Below, piece after piece: positions 54,025-63,417 of a stretch of 64,000 nt of DNA; the first letter of the stretch is position 1, and the number at the start of each line of letters is the position of its first letter. Position numbers and translations under genes: made by a program. The notes beneath the pieces are model-generated. The model had not been told where the DNA came from, did not search any database, and saw only the letters and a list, made by a program, of their open reading frames with translations. Origin of the DNA: Spirochaetia bacterium UBA2205 (GTDB taxonomy: Bacteria > Spirochaetota > UBA4802 > UB4802); the NCBI GenBank assembly GCA_002328585.1, contig DCUV01000057.1:1-64000 (forward strand). The letters run 5' to 3'.

Positions 54025-55872
54025 ATGTACACCGAAAAAAGCATATCATCATTGCATAATATTATCCGTGATCTTACCGAAATAGATTCCCGCCTGAACG
54101 AATATATTGATACAACCATGTGGATAAGCGACCCTCACGGTGCTGGAGATAGATTTGTGTCAATATTAAAAGGACGTTTTGGCCTGGTATGGCGTATATG
54201 TTATGAAGCATTACCCAAAACATTTTCAAAAGAGAAGATATACTATTTAGGCAGGATTATTCGCAAAGAACGTTATTTTGAAGATGATGTTTATAGGTTA
54301 GACCGTCAGGATATAATCTCCTCGCTTATAAGAATCATCCAATACCGTGTTCAAAATGTTCGTGATTTTGATGAAATCCGTATTAATATAAATAAAGACC
54401 TTAAACATGTTCTTGAGAACCTTATATTAAACTATCCCGTTCCAGATATAATTTATGAAAATGAATTAATAGCAGATAAAATCATCAGCTCACTGTGTAA
54501 AATTGTAAAACAGGTTATATTAGGACATTTAATTGTACTTGGCGATGTATTTGACAGGGGAGATGAACCTGATATGATAATAAGAATTCTTAATCAAAAA
54601 GACATAAAGCGATATCTTACATTTATCTGGGGTAATCATGATATATTATGGATGGGTGCATCTGCTGGAAATCAATCACTTATTGCTGAAGCTTTGCGCA
54701 TCACTACCCGTTACGATAATCTTGATTTTCTTGAACGAATTGGTATAAATATTTCCAAATTAAAAAATTTTGCACTATCTACATATTCCGGTGAAATTAC
54801 TGGTAATTTTAAAGCAAAACAAGATGCATCTCGAAGAATGGAAAAAGCACTATCTATAATTCAGTTTAAACTTGAAGAGCAAACTATACGCAACAATCCT
54901 GAGTTCAATATGGAATCACGGCTATGGCTTAATAAATTAGCTGAGATGTTAAAAAACAACAATACTGATGGACTTACTGATACACATTTCCCAACAATTG
55001 ATTTAAATGATCCCACAAAACTTTCACCAGAAGAAGAAGATGTTATTAATGATCTATCATATCAATTTGCAATCAGTAAAAAGATTCGTTATCTTATGGA
55101 ATTTTTATTTGAACATGGGAAACTATACCATATCCATAATTATATACTCAATATTCACGCATTGATACCCAGCACAGCAGATGGTGATTTTGAAGAATTT
55201 TCAGGGTACAAGGGGAAAGAATTATTAGACTATTTACAACATCGCATTAAAACAATAGGAAAGAATTATTTAGAAGGTAAATTACAGGATCCCAGAGATT
55301 TAGCTCTGATGTTCTATTTATGGTGTGGATCAAAATCACCATTTTTTGGTAAAAATGCAATGACAACATTTGAACGTTATTATCTTGTTGATAAAACAAA
55401 ACATAAAGAAAAATTATTATATTGGGGTGAGAATCTATTAAAAAATGAATTTATGGATAAAATAATGCATGAATTTGGCGTTGAACGAATAGTATATGGC
55501 CATACCCCAGTTGATATTCGTAAAGGTGAGAAAATTGCTTCACCAGATGGCAGAGCTATCAATATAGATGGTGGTTTTTCTGATGCATACTTAAATAGAG
55601 GGCATGCTCTCATTCAGACTCCATATTCATTATATGCAATAATTTTACCTACTCCCGAAGAAATAATTCATGCACGTCAAAAAAAAGAACCAGTTAATTT
55701 ACAGGTTGAAACAATAGATAACTTTGAAACACCATTACAGGTAAGGGATACTTACGCCGGGAAACTTCTTATTGAAGAAAGGAATAAATTATATAATAAA
55801 TTATTAGAATATACTGACCACTATTTAATGACATCTGATAAGGAGAAAAAAACAAATTATACACTGGTATAA
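54025..55872 (+). CDS. fbp: Fructose-1,6-bisphosphatase class III
   Basis: Removes the C1 phosphate from fructose-1,6-bisphosphate, the key gluconeogenic step. 615 residues, close to the Firmicute class III enzyme (about 640-670). Metallophosphoesterase motifs: MWISDPHGAGDRFVSIL, LIVLGDVFDRGDEPD, FIWGNHDILWMGA, IHNYILNIHALIPS and YGHTPVDIRKGEKI with the last His. A terminator follows. Class III is known mainly from Firmicutes and some anaerobes. Nearest partner is the DUF151 gene, 24 bases upstream. Confidence 0.94.
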   Translation: MYTEKSISSLHNIIRDLTEIDSRLNEYIDTTMWISDPHGAGDRFVSILKGRFGLVWRICYEALPKTFSKEKIYYLGRIIRKERYFEDDVYRLDRQDIISSLIRIIQYRVQNVRDFDEIRININKDLKHVLENLILNYPVPDIIYENELIADKIISSLCKIVKQVILGHLIVLGDVFDRGDEPDMIIRILNQKDIKRYLTFIWGNHDILWMGASAGNQSLIAEALRITTRYDNLDFLERIGINISKLKNFALSTYSGEITGNFKAKQDASRRMEKALSIIQFKLEEQTIRNNPEFNMESRLWLNKLAEMLKNNNTDGLTDTHFPTIDLNDPTKLSPEEEDVINDLSYQFAISKKIRYLMEFLFEHGKLYHIHNYILNIHALIPSTADGDFEEFSGYKGKELLDYLQHRIKTIGKNYLEGKLQDPRDLALMFYLWCGSKSPFFGKNAMTTFERYYLVDKTKHKEKLLYWGENLLKNEFMDKIMHEFGVERIVYGHTPVDIRKGEKIASPDGRAINIDGGFSDAYLNRGHALIQTPYSLYAIILPTPEEIIHARQKKEPVNLQVETIDNFETPLQVRDTYAGKLLIEERNKLYNKLLEYTDHYLMTSDKEKKTNYTLV

Positions 55873-55878
55873 AACACA

Positions 55879-55902
55879 ACTGGCAGGTTATCCTGCCAGT
55901 TT
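55879..55902. terminator. Bidirectional terminator between fbp and the atp operon
   Basis: AACTGGCAGG and CCTGCCAGTT form a perfect 10-bp stem with a 4-base loop, with a T-rich tail on the plus side and A-rich sequence on the other. Serves the convergent fbp and atpC. Confidence 0.85.
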
Positions 55903-55909
55903 TATTTTT

Positions 55910-56308
55910 TTACTTTTTTGCAATCTGTAAACGCGCTTTTAACTTTTTTAATTCAATATCGATTGTTAAACGTTCTGCATATCCTTCTGGCCTTGGCAAA
56001 GCTGATATTTCTTTAATCTTTGCCTCTAACACATCAGCCTTTAACTCCTGCTTTATTGCGGCTTCTTGAGCTAAAATGATCAGTGAATTGTTTTTAATTT
56101 CTACAAATCCACCATCTACATAAAAATATTCTGTGTTATCACCTGTACGTAATCGTATCTCACCAGTACCTAATTCTGATATTAATGGAGCATGATTATA
56201 CAAAAATCCCATCTCACCATCATACGCCTGTACTACTGCAAAATCAATCTGCCCTTCATATATCTGACGTTCTGGCGTTAATACATTACAATTTAATTTC
56301 AATGCCAT
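55910..56308 (-). CDS. atpC: F1 ATP synthase epsilon subunit
   Basis: 132 residues. N-terminal beta-sandwich (LKLNCNVLTPERQIYEGQI, FLYNHAPLISELGTGEIRL) and a C-terminal helical hairpin (PEGYAERLTIDIELKKLKARLQIA in two parts). Central-stalk subunit that couples and inhibits rotation. Last gene of the atp operon, 21 bases after atpD. Confidence 0.95.
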   Translation of the reverse strand: MALKLNCNVLTPERQIYEGQIDFAVVQAYDGEMGFLYNHAPLISELGTGEIRLRTGDNTEYFYVDGGFVEIKNNSLIILAQEAAIKQELKADVLEAKIKEISALPRPEGYAERLTIDIELKKLKARLQIAKK

Positions 56309-56329
56309 AGCATTATCCTCTAAACGATA

Positions 56330-57742
56330 TTAATTGCCAGCAAGCTTCTTTGCCTTTTCAACCGCTTCCTCAATTGTTCCAACCATATAAAAAGCCTGCT
56401 CAGGTAAATGGTCATATTCACCATTTATCAACCCTTTGAAGCTTTTTATTGTCTCTTCCAATTTTACATATTTCCCTGCCATACCAGTAAACTGTTCAGC
56501 AACAAAGAATGGCTGTGATAAAAATCGCTCGATTTTCCTTGCTCGCTGTACTAACAACTTATCTTCTTCAGATAATTCGTCCATACCCAATATTGCTATA
56601 ATATCCTGTAAATCTTTATATCGCTGTAATATTCTCTTTACTTCAGTAGCTACTGCATAGTGTTCTTCGCCAACTATTTCGGGAGATAGTATCCTTGAAG
56701 AAGATTCCAGGGGATCAACTGCTGGATAAATCCCTTTTTCCGCTATTTGTCGCGAAAGAACTGTACTTGCATCAAGATGTATAAATGCTGTTGCAGGAGC
56801 AGGGTCTGTTAAGTCGTCAGCAGGAACATAGATAGCCTGTACAGACGTAATAGAACCACGTTTAGTGGAAGTAATTCTTTCCTGCAATTCACCCATTTCT
56901 GTTGCTAATGTTGGCTGGTAGCCTACGGCTGATGGCATACGTCCTAACAACGCTGATACCTCTGAACCAGCCTGTGAAAATCTGAATATATTATCTATAA
57001 ACAAAAGAACATCCCTACCTGACAAATCTCTAAAATACTCACACATAGTCAAGGCACTCAATGCTACTCGCAATCGTGCTCCAGGTGGTTCATTCATCTG
57101 ACCATAAACAAGACAAGCTTTGTTTATAACACCAGATTCCTTCATTTCCAACCACAGGTCATTACCTTCACGAGTTCTTTCGCCTACACCAGCAAAAACT
57201 GAATAACCGCCATGTTGCATAGCAACGTTGTTAATAAGTTCCATAATAACAACAGTTTTCCCGACACCAGCACCACCAAATAATCCAGTTTTACCACCCT
57301 TAATATAAGGTTCTATTAAATCGACAACTTTAATACCTGTTTCAAAAATTTCCGCTTTTGGTTCCAACTGATCAAACTTGGGTGGCTCCTGGTGGATTGA
57401 CCTTCTTTCCTTGATTGTTATCGGTGCACCTTTATCAACTACATCGCCCAGGAGGTTAAATACCCTCCCTAATGTTTCTTCACCAACAGGAACGGTAATT
57501 GGAGCACCGGTATCAATGATTGAAGCACCTCTTTTTACGCCATCAGTTGAACCTAATGCAACAGCTCTAACCCTATTACCACCTAAATGCTGAGCAACTT
57601 CACAAACAAGGGTTTTTCTTTCATCCATAACCTCTACTTCTAATTTTAATGCATTATAAATAGCAGGTAACTTGTTTTCCTGAAACTCAGCATCCAAAGT
57701 AGATCCAATAACCTGAACAACCTTACCTATATTCTCAGCCAT
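56330..57742 (-). CDS. atpD: F1 ATP synthase beta subunit
   Basis: 470 residues, the catalytic subunit. Walker A GGAGVGKTVVIMELINN, GVGERTREGNDLW, and the DELSEED-region analogue MDELSEEDKLLVQRARKIERFL (read in parts). Start is ATG MAENIGKV with AAGGAG 10 bases ahead; the TTG two codons before belongs to that leader. Very close match to standard bacterial beta subunits, so the enzyme should be active. Confidence 0.98.
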   Translation of the reverse strand: MAENIGKVVQVIGSTLDAEFQENKLPAIYNALKLEVEVMDERKTLVCEVAQHLGGNRVRAVALGSTDGVKRGASIIDTGAPITVPVGEETLGRVFNLLGDVVDKGAPITIKERRSIHQEPPKFDQLEPKAEIFETGIKVVDLIEPYIKGGKTGLFGGAGVGKTVVIMELINNVAMQHGGYSVFAGVGERTREGNDLWLEMKESGVINKACLVYGQMNEPPGARLRVALSALTMCEYFRDLSGRDVLLFIDNIFRFSQAGSEVSALLGRMPSAVGYQPTLATEMGELQERITSTKRGSITSVQAIYVPADDLTDPAPATAFIHLDASTVLSRQIAEKGIYPAVDPLESSSRILSPEIVGEEHYAVATEVKRILQRYKDLQDIIAILGMDELSEEDKLLVQRARKIERFLSQPFFVAEQFTGMAGKYVKLEETIKSFKGLINGEYDHLPEQAFYMVGTIEEAVEKAKKLAGN

Positions 57743-57788
57743 ATTCAACTCCTTAATTCATGAATAAAATATTATATATCATCTACCC

Positions 57789-58673
57789 TTATTCAAGGGC
57801 TGCAGCACCACCTACTATTTCAGAGATTTCCTTAGTAATCTTAGCCTGACGGGCTCTATTATAAGTAATTGTTAAATCTCTTACCATTTCTTTTGCTGCA
57901 TCAGTTGCATTCTTCATTGCTACTCGCCTTGCAAAGTTTTCTGAAAATCCAGTTTCTAAAACAGCAGCGTAAAGTTTCATTTTAATATATAACGGTAACA
58001 ATGAAGAAAATATCTTATACGGATTAGGTTCAAAAATATATTCTACATGGAACTCTTCAACACTTTCCTGTATTGCACCACCTTCAGGTTTTAATGGTAA
58101 CAAGCGCGAAATTACAGCTTTTTGTGTTGATCGAGTCATGATTTTGGTATATGAAACATATACTTCATCAACTTCACCGGTAACAAAAAGATTTATAAGT
58201 TCCTCACCTAATTTTGATGCATCATCAAATTTAAATTTATCTTCAGGATTTAATACAGATTTAAACATTGGTTCCTTAATAAATCTTAAATAATTTGTTC
58301 CTTTTTTGCCTATTGAATAGACTAAAACTTCTTTGCCTTCCTCAATTGTTAGTTTACTTTTAAAACCAATAGTGTTTTCAATAATCCGTGTATTAAAACC
58401 ACCACATAAACCTCTGTTACCAGTAATCATAAGAATTAATATTCTATTGGGATCCGGTCTTTCCTGCATCAGCGGGTCAAATACATCTTCAACGCCGGTT
58501 TGTCGCAGATGTTCTATAATGGTTTCTAACTTTTCTGCATAAGGCTTTGACATTACGATTCTATCCTGCATTTTTTTCATCTTAGCAGTAGAAACCATTT
58601 CCATCGTTCTGGTAATCTTTTGAGTATTCTTAACAGAATTAATTCGCTTTAATATTTCTCGTTGTGTTGCCAC
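57789..58673 (-). CDS. atpG: F1 ATP synthase gamma subunit
   Basis: 294 residues, the rotating shaft of F1. N-terminal coiled coil ATQREILKRINSVKNTQKITR and MVSTAKMKKMQ, middle domain with GNRGLCGGFNT, and the C-terminal helix ATDAAKEMVRDLTITYNRARQAKITKEISEIVGGAAAL (in parts). Gene order and spacing (atpA 23 bases upstream, atpD 46 bases downstream) are normal. Confidence 0.97.
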   Translation of the reverse strand: MATQREILKRINSVKNTQKITRTMEMVSTAKMKKMQDRIVMSKPYAEKLETIIEHLRQTGVEDVFDPLMQERPDPNRILILMITGNRGLCGGFNTRIIENTIGFKSKLTIEEGKEVLVYSIGKKGTNYLRFIKEPMFKSVLNPEDKFKFDDASKLGEELINLFVTGEVDEVYVSYTKIMTRSTQKAVISRLLPLKPEGGAIQESVEEFHVEYIFEPNPYKIFSSLLPLYIKMKLYAAVLETGFSENFARRVAMKNATDAAKEMVRDLTITYNRARQAKITKEISEIVGGAAALE

Positions 58674-58696
58674 AGCTATTCCTCTTTTTTAGTTTA

Positions 58697-60226
58697 TTAC
58701 GCTCTTACATCTGCTTTTTTTCCGGCTAAATAACTTTCAACAAAATCACCCGCTACTTTTCCAAATTTATCCGGATCTTTAAGTTCGCCAGTTGATGAAA
58801 TTCCATCTAACAATTCAGGATGTGCATCTCTCATAAATTTTAAAAATTCTTTCTCAAATCTTTTCACTTCTGGTACTGGAACTTTATCAAGATACCCCTG
58901 TGTCCCTGCATATATAATTGCAACCTGTTCAGTAACAGGCATTGGTTCATATTGATCCTGTTTTAATACTTCAACAAGCCTCTGACCCCTATCAAGCTGA
59001 CGCTGTGTTGCAGGATCAAGCTCCGTTCCTAATTGAGCAAAAGCTTCAAGTTCACGAAACTGTGCTAAATCAAGTCGTAATGAACCAGCATACTTTTTCA
59101 TAGCTTTAATCTGAGCATTCCCACCAACTCGTGATACAGATATACCAACATCAACTGCAGGTCGTACACCAGATGCAAATAAACCAGGTACAAGATAAAT
59201 TTGCCCATCAGTAATTGAAATAACGTTTGTAGGAATATATGCTGAAACTTCACCTTCTTGTGTTTCTATAATTGGCAATGCAGTCAAAGAACCACCACCA
59301 AGGTCATCTGAAAGTTTTGCAGCACGTTCAAGAAGTCGTGAATGGCAGTAAAAAATGTCACCTGGATACGCTTCTCGTCCTGGAGGTCTTCTAAGCAACA
59401 AAGAAAGCTGGCGATAACCATTTGCCTGTTTTGAAAGGTCATCATAGATACAAAGCGAATGACCATTCTTTTCATACATAAAATATTCACCCATTGCACA
59501 ACCAGCATAGGGAGCAATATATTGTAGTGGTGCAGGATCAGAAGCACTGGCAGTAACAACGATAGTATAATCCATCGCACCATACTGCTCTAACTTTTCA
59601 ACAACAGATGCAACGGTTGAAGCTTTCTGTCCGATAGCCACATAAATGCAATATACCCCTTTACCTTTCTGATTGATAATCGTATCGATAGCTATTGCAG
59701 TTTTCCCTGTTTTACGGTCACCAATTATCAATTCTCGCTGCCCACGACCTATTGGTGTCATTGAGTCGATAGCTTTTATACCAGTCTGCAACGGTTCTTT
59801 TACTGGCTGTCTATCGGCAATACCAGGAGCTAAAAATTCAACAGGCCTCATTTTTGTTGTATTAATTGGTCCTTTATTATCCAATGGTATACCCAGAGGA
59901 TTAACTACCCTACCTAACAGTTCTGGACCAACAGGTACCGCCAAGACCCTGTTCAATCTCTTAACCGAATCACCTTCTTCAATTGAAAGATAGTCACCTA
60001 AAATAACAGCACCGATTGAATTCTCTTCCAGGTTAAAAACCAGACCATATGCACCATTTTCAAATTCAAGCATTTCACCAGCCATAGCATTATCTAAACC
60101 ATAAATTCGTGCAATTCCGTCACCAACCTGGATAACAGTACCCACTTCACTAACATCCAACTGTGACTTATACCCTTCAATCTCCTTCTTAATAATCGAT
60201 TTTATTTCTTCAGTTTTAATCTTCAT
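58697..60226 (-). CDS. atpA: F1 ATP synthase alpha subunit
   Basis: 509 residues from MKIKTEEI, where GAGGTGAAG stands 5-13 bases ahead. Regulatory nucleotide-binding subunit. Walker A GDRKTGKTAIAIDTI (canonical GDRQTGKT, here Lys for Gln), SxVERT-like conserved blocks ISVSRVGGNAQIKAMKK and RQLSLLLRRPPGREAYPGDIFY (in part). The start overlaps the end of atpH by 11 bases, so translation is coupled. Confidence 0.98.
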   Translation of the reverse strand: MKIKTEEIKSIIKKEIEGYKSQLDVSEVGTVIQVGDGIARIYGLDNAMAGEMLEFENGAYGLVFNLEENSIGAVILGDYLSIEEGDSVKRLNRVLAVPVGPELLGRVVNPLGIPLDNKGPINTTKMRPVEFLAPGIADRQPVKEPLQTGIKAIDSMTPIGRGQRELIIGDRKTGKTAIAIDTIINQKGKGVYCIYVAIGQKASTVASVVEKLEQYGAMDYTIVVTASASDPAPLQYIAPYAGCAMGEYFMYEKNGHSLCIYDDLSKQANGYRQLSLLLRRPPGREAYPGDIFYCHSRLLERAAKLSDDLGGGSLTALPIIETQEGEVSAYIPTNVISITDGQIYLVPGLFASGVRPAVDVGISVSRVGGNAQIKAMKKYAGSLRLDLAQFRELEAFAQLGTELDPATQRQLDRGQRLVEVLKQDQYEPMPVTEQVAIIYAGTQGYLDKVPVPEVKRFEKEFLKFMRDAHPELLDGISSTGELKDPDKFGKVAGDFVESYLAGKKADVRA

Positions 60227-60785
60227 AAGCCACTTCACCTCTGATCTTACTTTGTAATAATTTTTCACGTAATTTTATTAGATCTTTTTTTAAGGATGCA
60301 TCTATAATTAAATCATCTACTTGTACAATAATCCCACCTAAAATTGATGGTACAACTTCTTCTTCTATAATTATATTCTTGTTAAAACGATCTTCTAAAC
60401 TCTTTTGAATTCTATTTATAATATCAGCATCAAGCTTTATACTGCTAATTAGTTTAATTTTCTGTCGATTATTGATTATATCAAGTAATTCACCAAAGGC
60501 GACATTAATATCTGGTATATCTTGTTGACGTCCATTATCAATTAGTACCTTTAAAAAGTTAACCATGAGATCAGATAATTTACCACCAAACACCTTATCA
60601 ACGAATTGCTTTTTTGAATCATTATTAATTCCAGGCGCACTAAAATAACGCAAAAGATCAGGATCATTTTTTAATAATTCTGCAAGAAAACTTAACTCTT
60701 CTTCAACTTTTGCTATAGCGTTTTTCTCATGCGCAATCTCTAATAAAGCACCTGCATAAACTTTCGCTACTTCACTTGTTGCCAC
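60216..60785 (-). CDS. atpH: F1 ATP synthase delta subunit
   Basis: 189 residues, the clamp joining F1 to the peripheral stalk. KVYAGALLEIAHEKNAIAKV and VNFLKVLIDNGRQQDIP are typical of the N- and middle parts; the C-terminal strand segment VPSILGGIIVQVDDLIIDASLKKDLIKLREKL (in part) fits the family. Starts 42 bases after atpF; the intergenic hairpin at 60811-60843 lies between them. Confidence 0.95.
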   Translation of the reverse strand: MATSEVAKVYAGALLEIAHEKNAIAKVEEELSFLAELLKNDPDLLRYFSAPGINNDSKKQFVDKVFGGKLSDLMVNFLKVLIDNGRQQDIPDINVAFGELLDIINNRQKIKLISSIKLDADIINRIQKSLEDRFNKNIIIEEEVVPSILGGIIVQVDDLIIDASLKKDLIKLREKLLQSKIRGEVAYED

Positions 60786-60810
60786 ACCAATAACCCTATT
60801 AATTAAAATT

Positions 60811-60843
60811 TAAGGACAGTTCAGTACTACTGAACTGTCCTTA
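60811..60843. promoter_or_regulatory. Perfect 33-base hairpin at the atpF/atpH junction
   Basis: TAAGGACAGTTCAGTA, one C, then its reverse complement TACTGAACTGTCCTTA: a perfect 16-bp stem inside the atp operon. It straddles the atpF stop codon (last codons AGG ACA GTT CAG TAG are in one arm). On the plus strand a T run follows (ATTTTTT), on the minus strand (operon) only AAATTTT. Confidence 0.85.
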
Positions 60844-61336
60844 TTTTTTGTAATGCCTCTTCTACAAGGGCTTTCTGATCTTCAACTTTGAGATTCTTAG
60901 CTATAATCTTAGCTGCAATATCCGTTGATATTGTAACAACTTCAGATTGAATCTCTGCTAGCGCTTTATCTTTTGCAAGATTTATCTCCCGACGCGCTCT
61001 TTCAATAAGATCTTTGGCATCCTGATTTGCCTTTTCAACTATGGAATTTCTTAATTTTTCCGCATCAGCCTTACCTTCAGCGATGATACTTGTAGCCTCT
61101 TCTTTTGCCTTATCCATCATTGCTTTATGTTCAGCAAATAGCCTTTCAGCTTCAAGACGGGACTTTTCCGCTGATTCGATATCACCACGAATCTTTTCAG
61201 CTCTGGCATCAAGCGCCTCTACAATTGGCTTCCATGCGGCTTTCCATAATATCAATAACAACACTAGAAAGGTTATTATTGTCCATAACAGGAGGCCGGG
61301 TTCAACCTTTAGCAAGCCTTCTTTTAAAACTTCCAT
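60827..61336 (-). CDS. atpF: Fo ATP synthase b subunit
   Basis: 169 residues. One N-terminal transmembrane helix (PGLLLWTIITFLVLLLILWKAAW near 13-35), then a long charged coiled-coil stalk (AEKSRLEAERLFAEHKAMMD, AEKLRNSIVEKANQDAKDLI), and a C-terminal part. Peripheral stator stalk. The last codons are part of the intraoperonic hairpin. Only one b-type gene is present, so a b2 homodimer is expected. Confidence 0.96.
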   Translation of the reverse strand: MEVLKEGLLKVEPGLLLWTIITFLVLLLILWKAAWKPIVEALDARAEKIRGDIESAEKSRLEAERLFAEHKAMMDKAKEEATSIIAEGKADAEKLRNSIVEKANQDAKDLIERARREINLAKDKALAEIQSEVVTISTDIAAKIIAKNLKVEDQKALVEEALQKIRTVQ

Positions 61337-61358
61337 AGCGAACTACCTACAATAAAAT

Positions 61359-61643
61359 TTACTTAACTTCAGTTTGCTCTGCTTGAGGTTTCTCAACCGG
61401 CGTTGTAGCAATTGGACCTTTTGTTGCAAGCATAAAAGTTACAACGAGAGCAAAAAAAGTGAAACCTTCGATAAGAGCAGCAGCAATAATCATTGCTGTT
61501 CTTAAGTCACCACTTAATTCTGGCTGACGAGCCATACCCTCTAAAGCACCAGTAGCTAATTTACCAATACCGAGTGCCGCACCAAAAACTATCAAACCAG
61601 CTCCGAAACCTGCTGCGAGGTAAGAAAGGCCTAAATATTCCAT
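61359..61643 (-). CDS. atpE: Fo ATP synthase c subunit
   Basis: 94 residues: two helices around a polar loop (MARQPELSGDLRTAM), with the ion-binding Glu59 in ALIEGFTFFAL. At the Q32 position of sodium-type c rings this protein has Ile, and the residue after Glu is Gly, so proton coupling is likely. Unusual 18-residue hydrophilic tail (ATTPVEKPQAEQTEVK) beyond the normal end; the tail would face one side of the ring. Confidence 0.95.
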   Translation of the reverse strand: MEYLGLSYLAAGFGAGLIVFGAALGIGKLATGALEGMARQPELSGDLRTAMIIAAALIEGFTFFALVVTFMLATKGPIATTPVEKPQAEQTEVK

Positions 61644-61732
61644 TGACTCCTCCTCGAAAATTTTGAATATTAAATTCTAACAATTATGTTATTGCTAAGA
61701 AATATATTGATTACCTCTTAATAATGCATTTC

Positions 61733-62590
61733 TTAATGTGCATGCATTGAGGTACCAATAAACATTGCCGAAAGTACTGCAAATATATATGCCTGTATAA
61801 AAGCAACCAACAACTCAAGCAAATATATCATCAATGAACCTGCTACCGAACCTATGCCAACCCAGTAACTCTGAAACATCATTACCAGATAAATAAATAT
61901 TATTATTACAACATGTCCTGCTGTCATATTTGCAAAAAGTCGGACTGTTAAAGCAAATGGCTTAATCAATAATCCAATAATTTCAATAGGATACATTAGC
62001 GGCAAAACAAACGCAGGCACCCCGTGTGGTACAAGCCCTACCCAATAACCAAAAATACCCTGCTTGACCATACCCACTCCTATCATTCCAATGAGCGTAC
62101 AAAGCGCCAATCCACCCGTAACAGCCAGGTTGCCAGTTGCAGTAGACATACCTGGAATAAGTCCCATCAGATTACAAAAAAGAATAAAGAAAAAAACAGT
62201 AAGGAAATAAGGCATTGCCTTTTTAACATAATGATGATCAAAATTTGGCTCTACAACCTCATCATGTATAAATGCAATTAACACTTCCCATAGATTAACC
62301 CAGCGGGACCTGGAACCATAAGCAGAATTTTTTATTTTACGGGCTACGGGAATAAAAATAAGTAAGCAGATCAAAGCAGCTATCCACAGCATTATAACCC
62401 ATCTGGTGATAGTCATATCGAAAATACCAAAAAGTTTTTCATGAAAAAAAAGATTATTGATTTTACCAATGAAACCATCGTGAATAGGGTGATCAGTAAG
62501 ATGGTGCATGACTATATCGTACATCGATTCTTCTTCACCGCTTGTTGAAGATTGAATAATAACTGGTAAACTTTGTAGCAGCCGAATCAT
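61733..62590 (-). CDS. atpB: Fo ATP synthase a subunit
   Basis: 285 residues. Five or six helices; the essential arginine is in FALTVRLFANMTAGHVVIII (RLFANMTAGH), and WEVLIAFIHDEVV, AVTGGLALCTLIGMI and AFIQAYIFAVLSAMFIG are standard a-subunit segments. Longer N-terminal part (about 55 residues) before the first helix. Forms the proton channel with the c ring. atpE follows 89 bases later. Confidence 0.96.
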   Translation of the reverse strand: MIRLLQSLPVIIQSSTSGEEESMYDIVMHHLTDHPIHDGFIGKINNLFFHEKLFGIFDMTITRWVIMLWIAALICLLIFIPVARKIKNSAYGSRSRWVNLWEVLIAFIHDEVVEPNFDHHYVKKAMPYFLTVFFFILFCNLMGLIPGMSTATGNLAVTGGLALCTLIGMIGVGMVKQGIFGYWVGLVPHGVPAFVLPLMYPIEIIGLLIKPFALTVRLFANMTAGHVVIIIFIYLVMMFQSYWVGIGSVAGSLMIYLLELLVAFIQAYIFAVLSAMFIGTSMHAH

Positions 62591-62645
62591 AACTTTACAT
62601 ACCTCATCAACTTTTTTTTGTTATTGTATTGATGCAACGTCATTG

Positions 62646-62918
62646 TTACAACCATTTACGCCTTTTAGAACCGCTACTGTTACTATCATCTGCCTGTTGG
62701 GATCGTTTCAGCAATTGATCCAACTCGGATAAACTTTTCATCAAATTGTAAAAACCTATGCCCATTCCAAGTACAGTACCTATAACCACAAACAGAGGAC
62801 TGCTGTTGAAATGTTGATCAAGAAAAAAACCACCATAAAGAAAAACAAGAATCGTAATTGCAAGCTGTATTCCTATAACTGAATATCCAAGTATGATTCT
62901 TGTAACATCCTTTTTCAC
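62646..62918 (-). CDS. atpI: AtpI-like ATP synthase assembly protein
   Basis: 90 residues with two membrane helices (IQLAITILVFLYGGFFLDQHF and FVVIGTVLGMGIGFYNLMKSL) typical of the AtpI / AtpZ group, which help assemble the c ring or bind magnesium. The start is GTG (GTGAAAAAG) with GAGGTG 4-9 bases ahead. The C terminus is basic (KRRKWL). First gene of the atp operon; a minus-strand TTGACA at 62975-62970 may be its -35. Confidence 0.88.
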   Translation of the reverse strand: MKKDVTRIILGYSVIGIQLAITILVFLYGGFFLDQHFNSSPLFVVIGTVLGMGIGFYNLMKSLSELDQLLKRSQQADDSNSSGSKRRKWL

Positions 62919-63089
62919 TTACACCTCAAATATCAGTGTTGGATTCCATACAAACACCATAGCTTTTTTTGTCAACAAAATAAGTCTTATTTTTTTTAAA
63001 AAAATATTATTGTTATCATATGAAATTTTATATGTCAAATATAATTATCCTATTTATTGTCATGTAACAATAAAAATTAGAATTGCTTT

Positions 63090-63117
63090 TTGATATTATC
63101 TTTTTCTTTTTTATAGT
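63090..63117 (+). promoter_or_regulatory. Candidate promoter of the HicB-like gene
   Basis: TTGATA (63090-63095), 16 bases, TATAGT (63112-63117), about 50 bases before the start codon. Confidence 0.45.
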
Positions 63118-63165
63118 CGATACAATAAATAATTAGAATGTAATCGCTTATGCTGAGGTTTACAA

Positions 63166-63417
63166 ATGAAATTATCTATTAAGCTAATCGAAAATAATAA
63201 TGAATTTATTGCAACCTGCCCTGAACTTGATATTAGTTGTTATGCAACAAACAAACATGAAGCAATAAAAAGAATACAGAATATATTATTTTTTTATATG
63301 CAATCAGCTCAAGAATTGGGATTTAGCGTAGAAAATTTTGAAACAATTGATGTTGATGGGAAACATTATCTCCTTAAATATGATATCTGTCCTACAAACA
63401 ATTCTACTCTTCATTAA
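63166..63417 (+). CDS. HicB-like small protein, partial RNase H-like fold
   Basis: 83 residues that resemble the N-terminal domain of HicB antitoxins (KLSIKLIENNNEFIATCPEL, ELDISCYATNKHEAIKRIQN), with the typical strand-turn-strand and a helix that follows. No HicA gene (short dsRBD toxin) is adjacent and no C-terminal DNA-binding domain is attached, so it may be an orphan. GAGG precedes the ATG. Isolated between the atp operon and the right-edge gene. Confidence 0.7.
   Translation: MKLSIKLIENNNEFIATCPELDISCYATNKHEAIKRIQNILFFYMQSAQELGFSVENFETIDVDGKHYLLKYDICPTNNSTLH

Noticed and set aside
61359..61643. Sodium-coupled ATP synthase
   Set aside because: The c subunit lacks the Gln32-type ligand and the Ser/Thr after Glu59; proton coupling is more likely.
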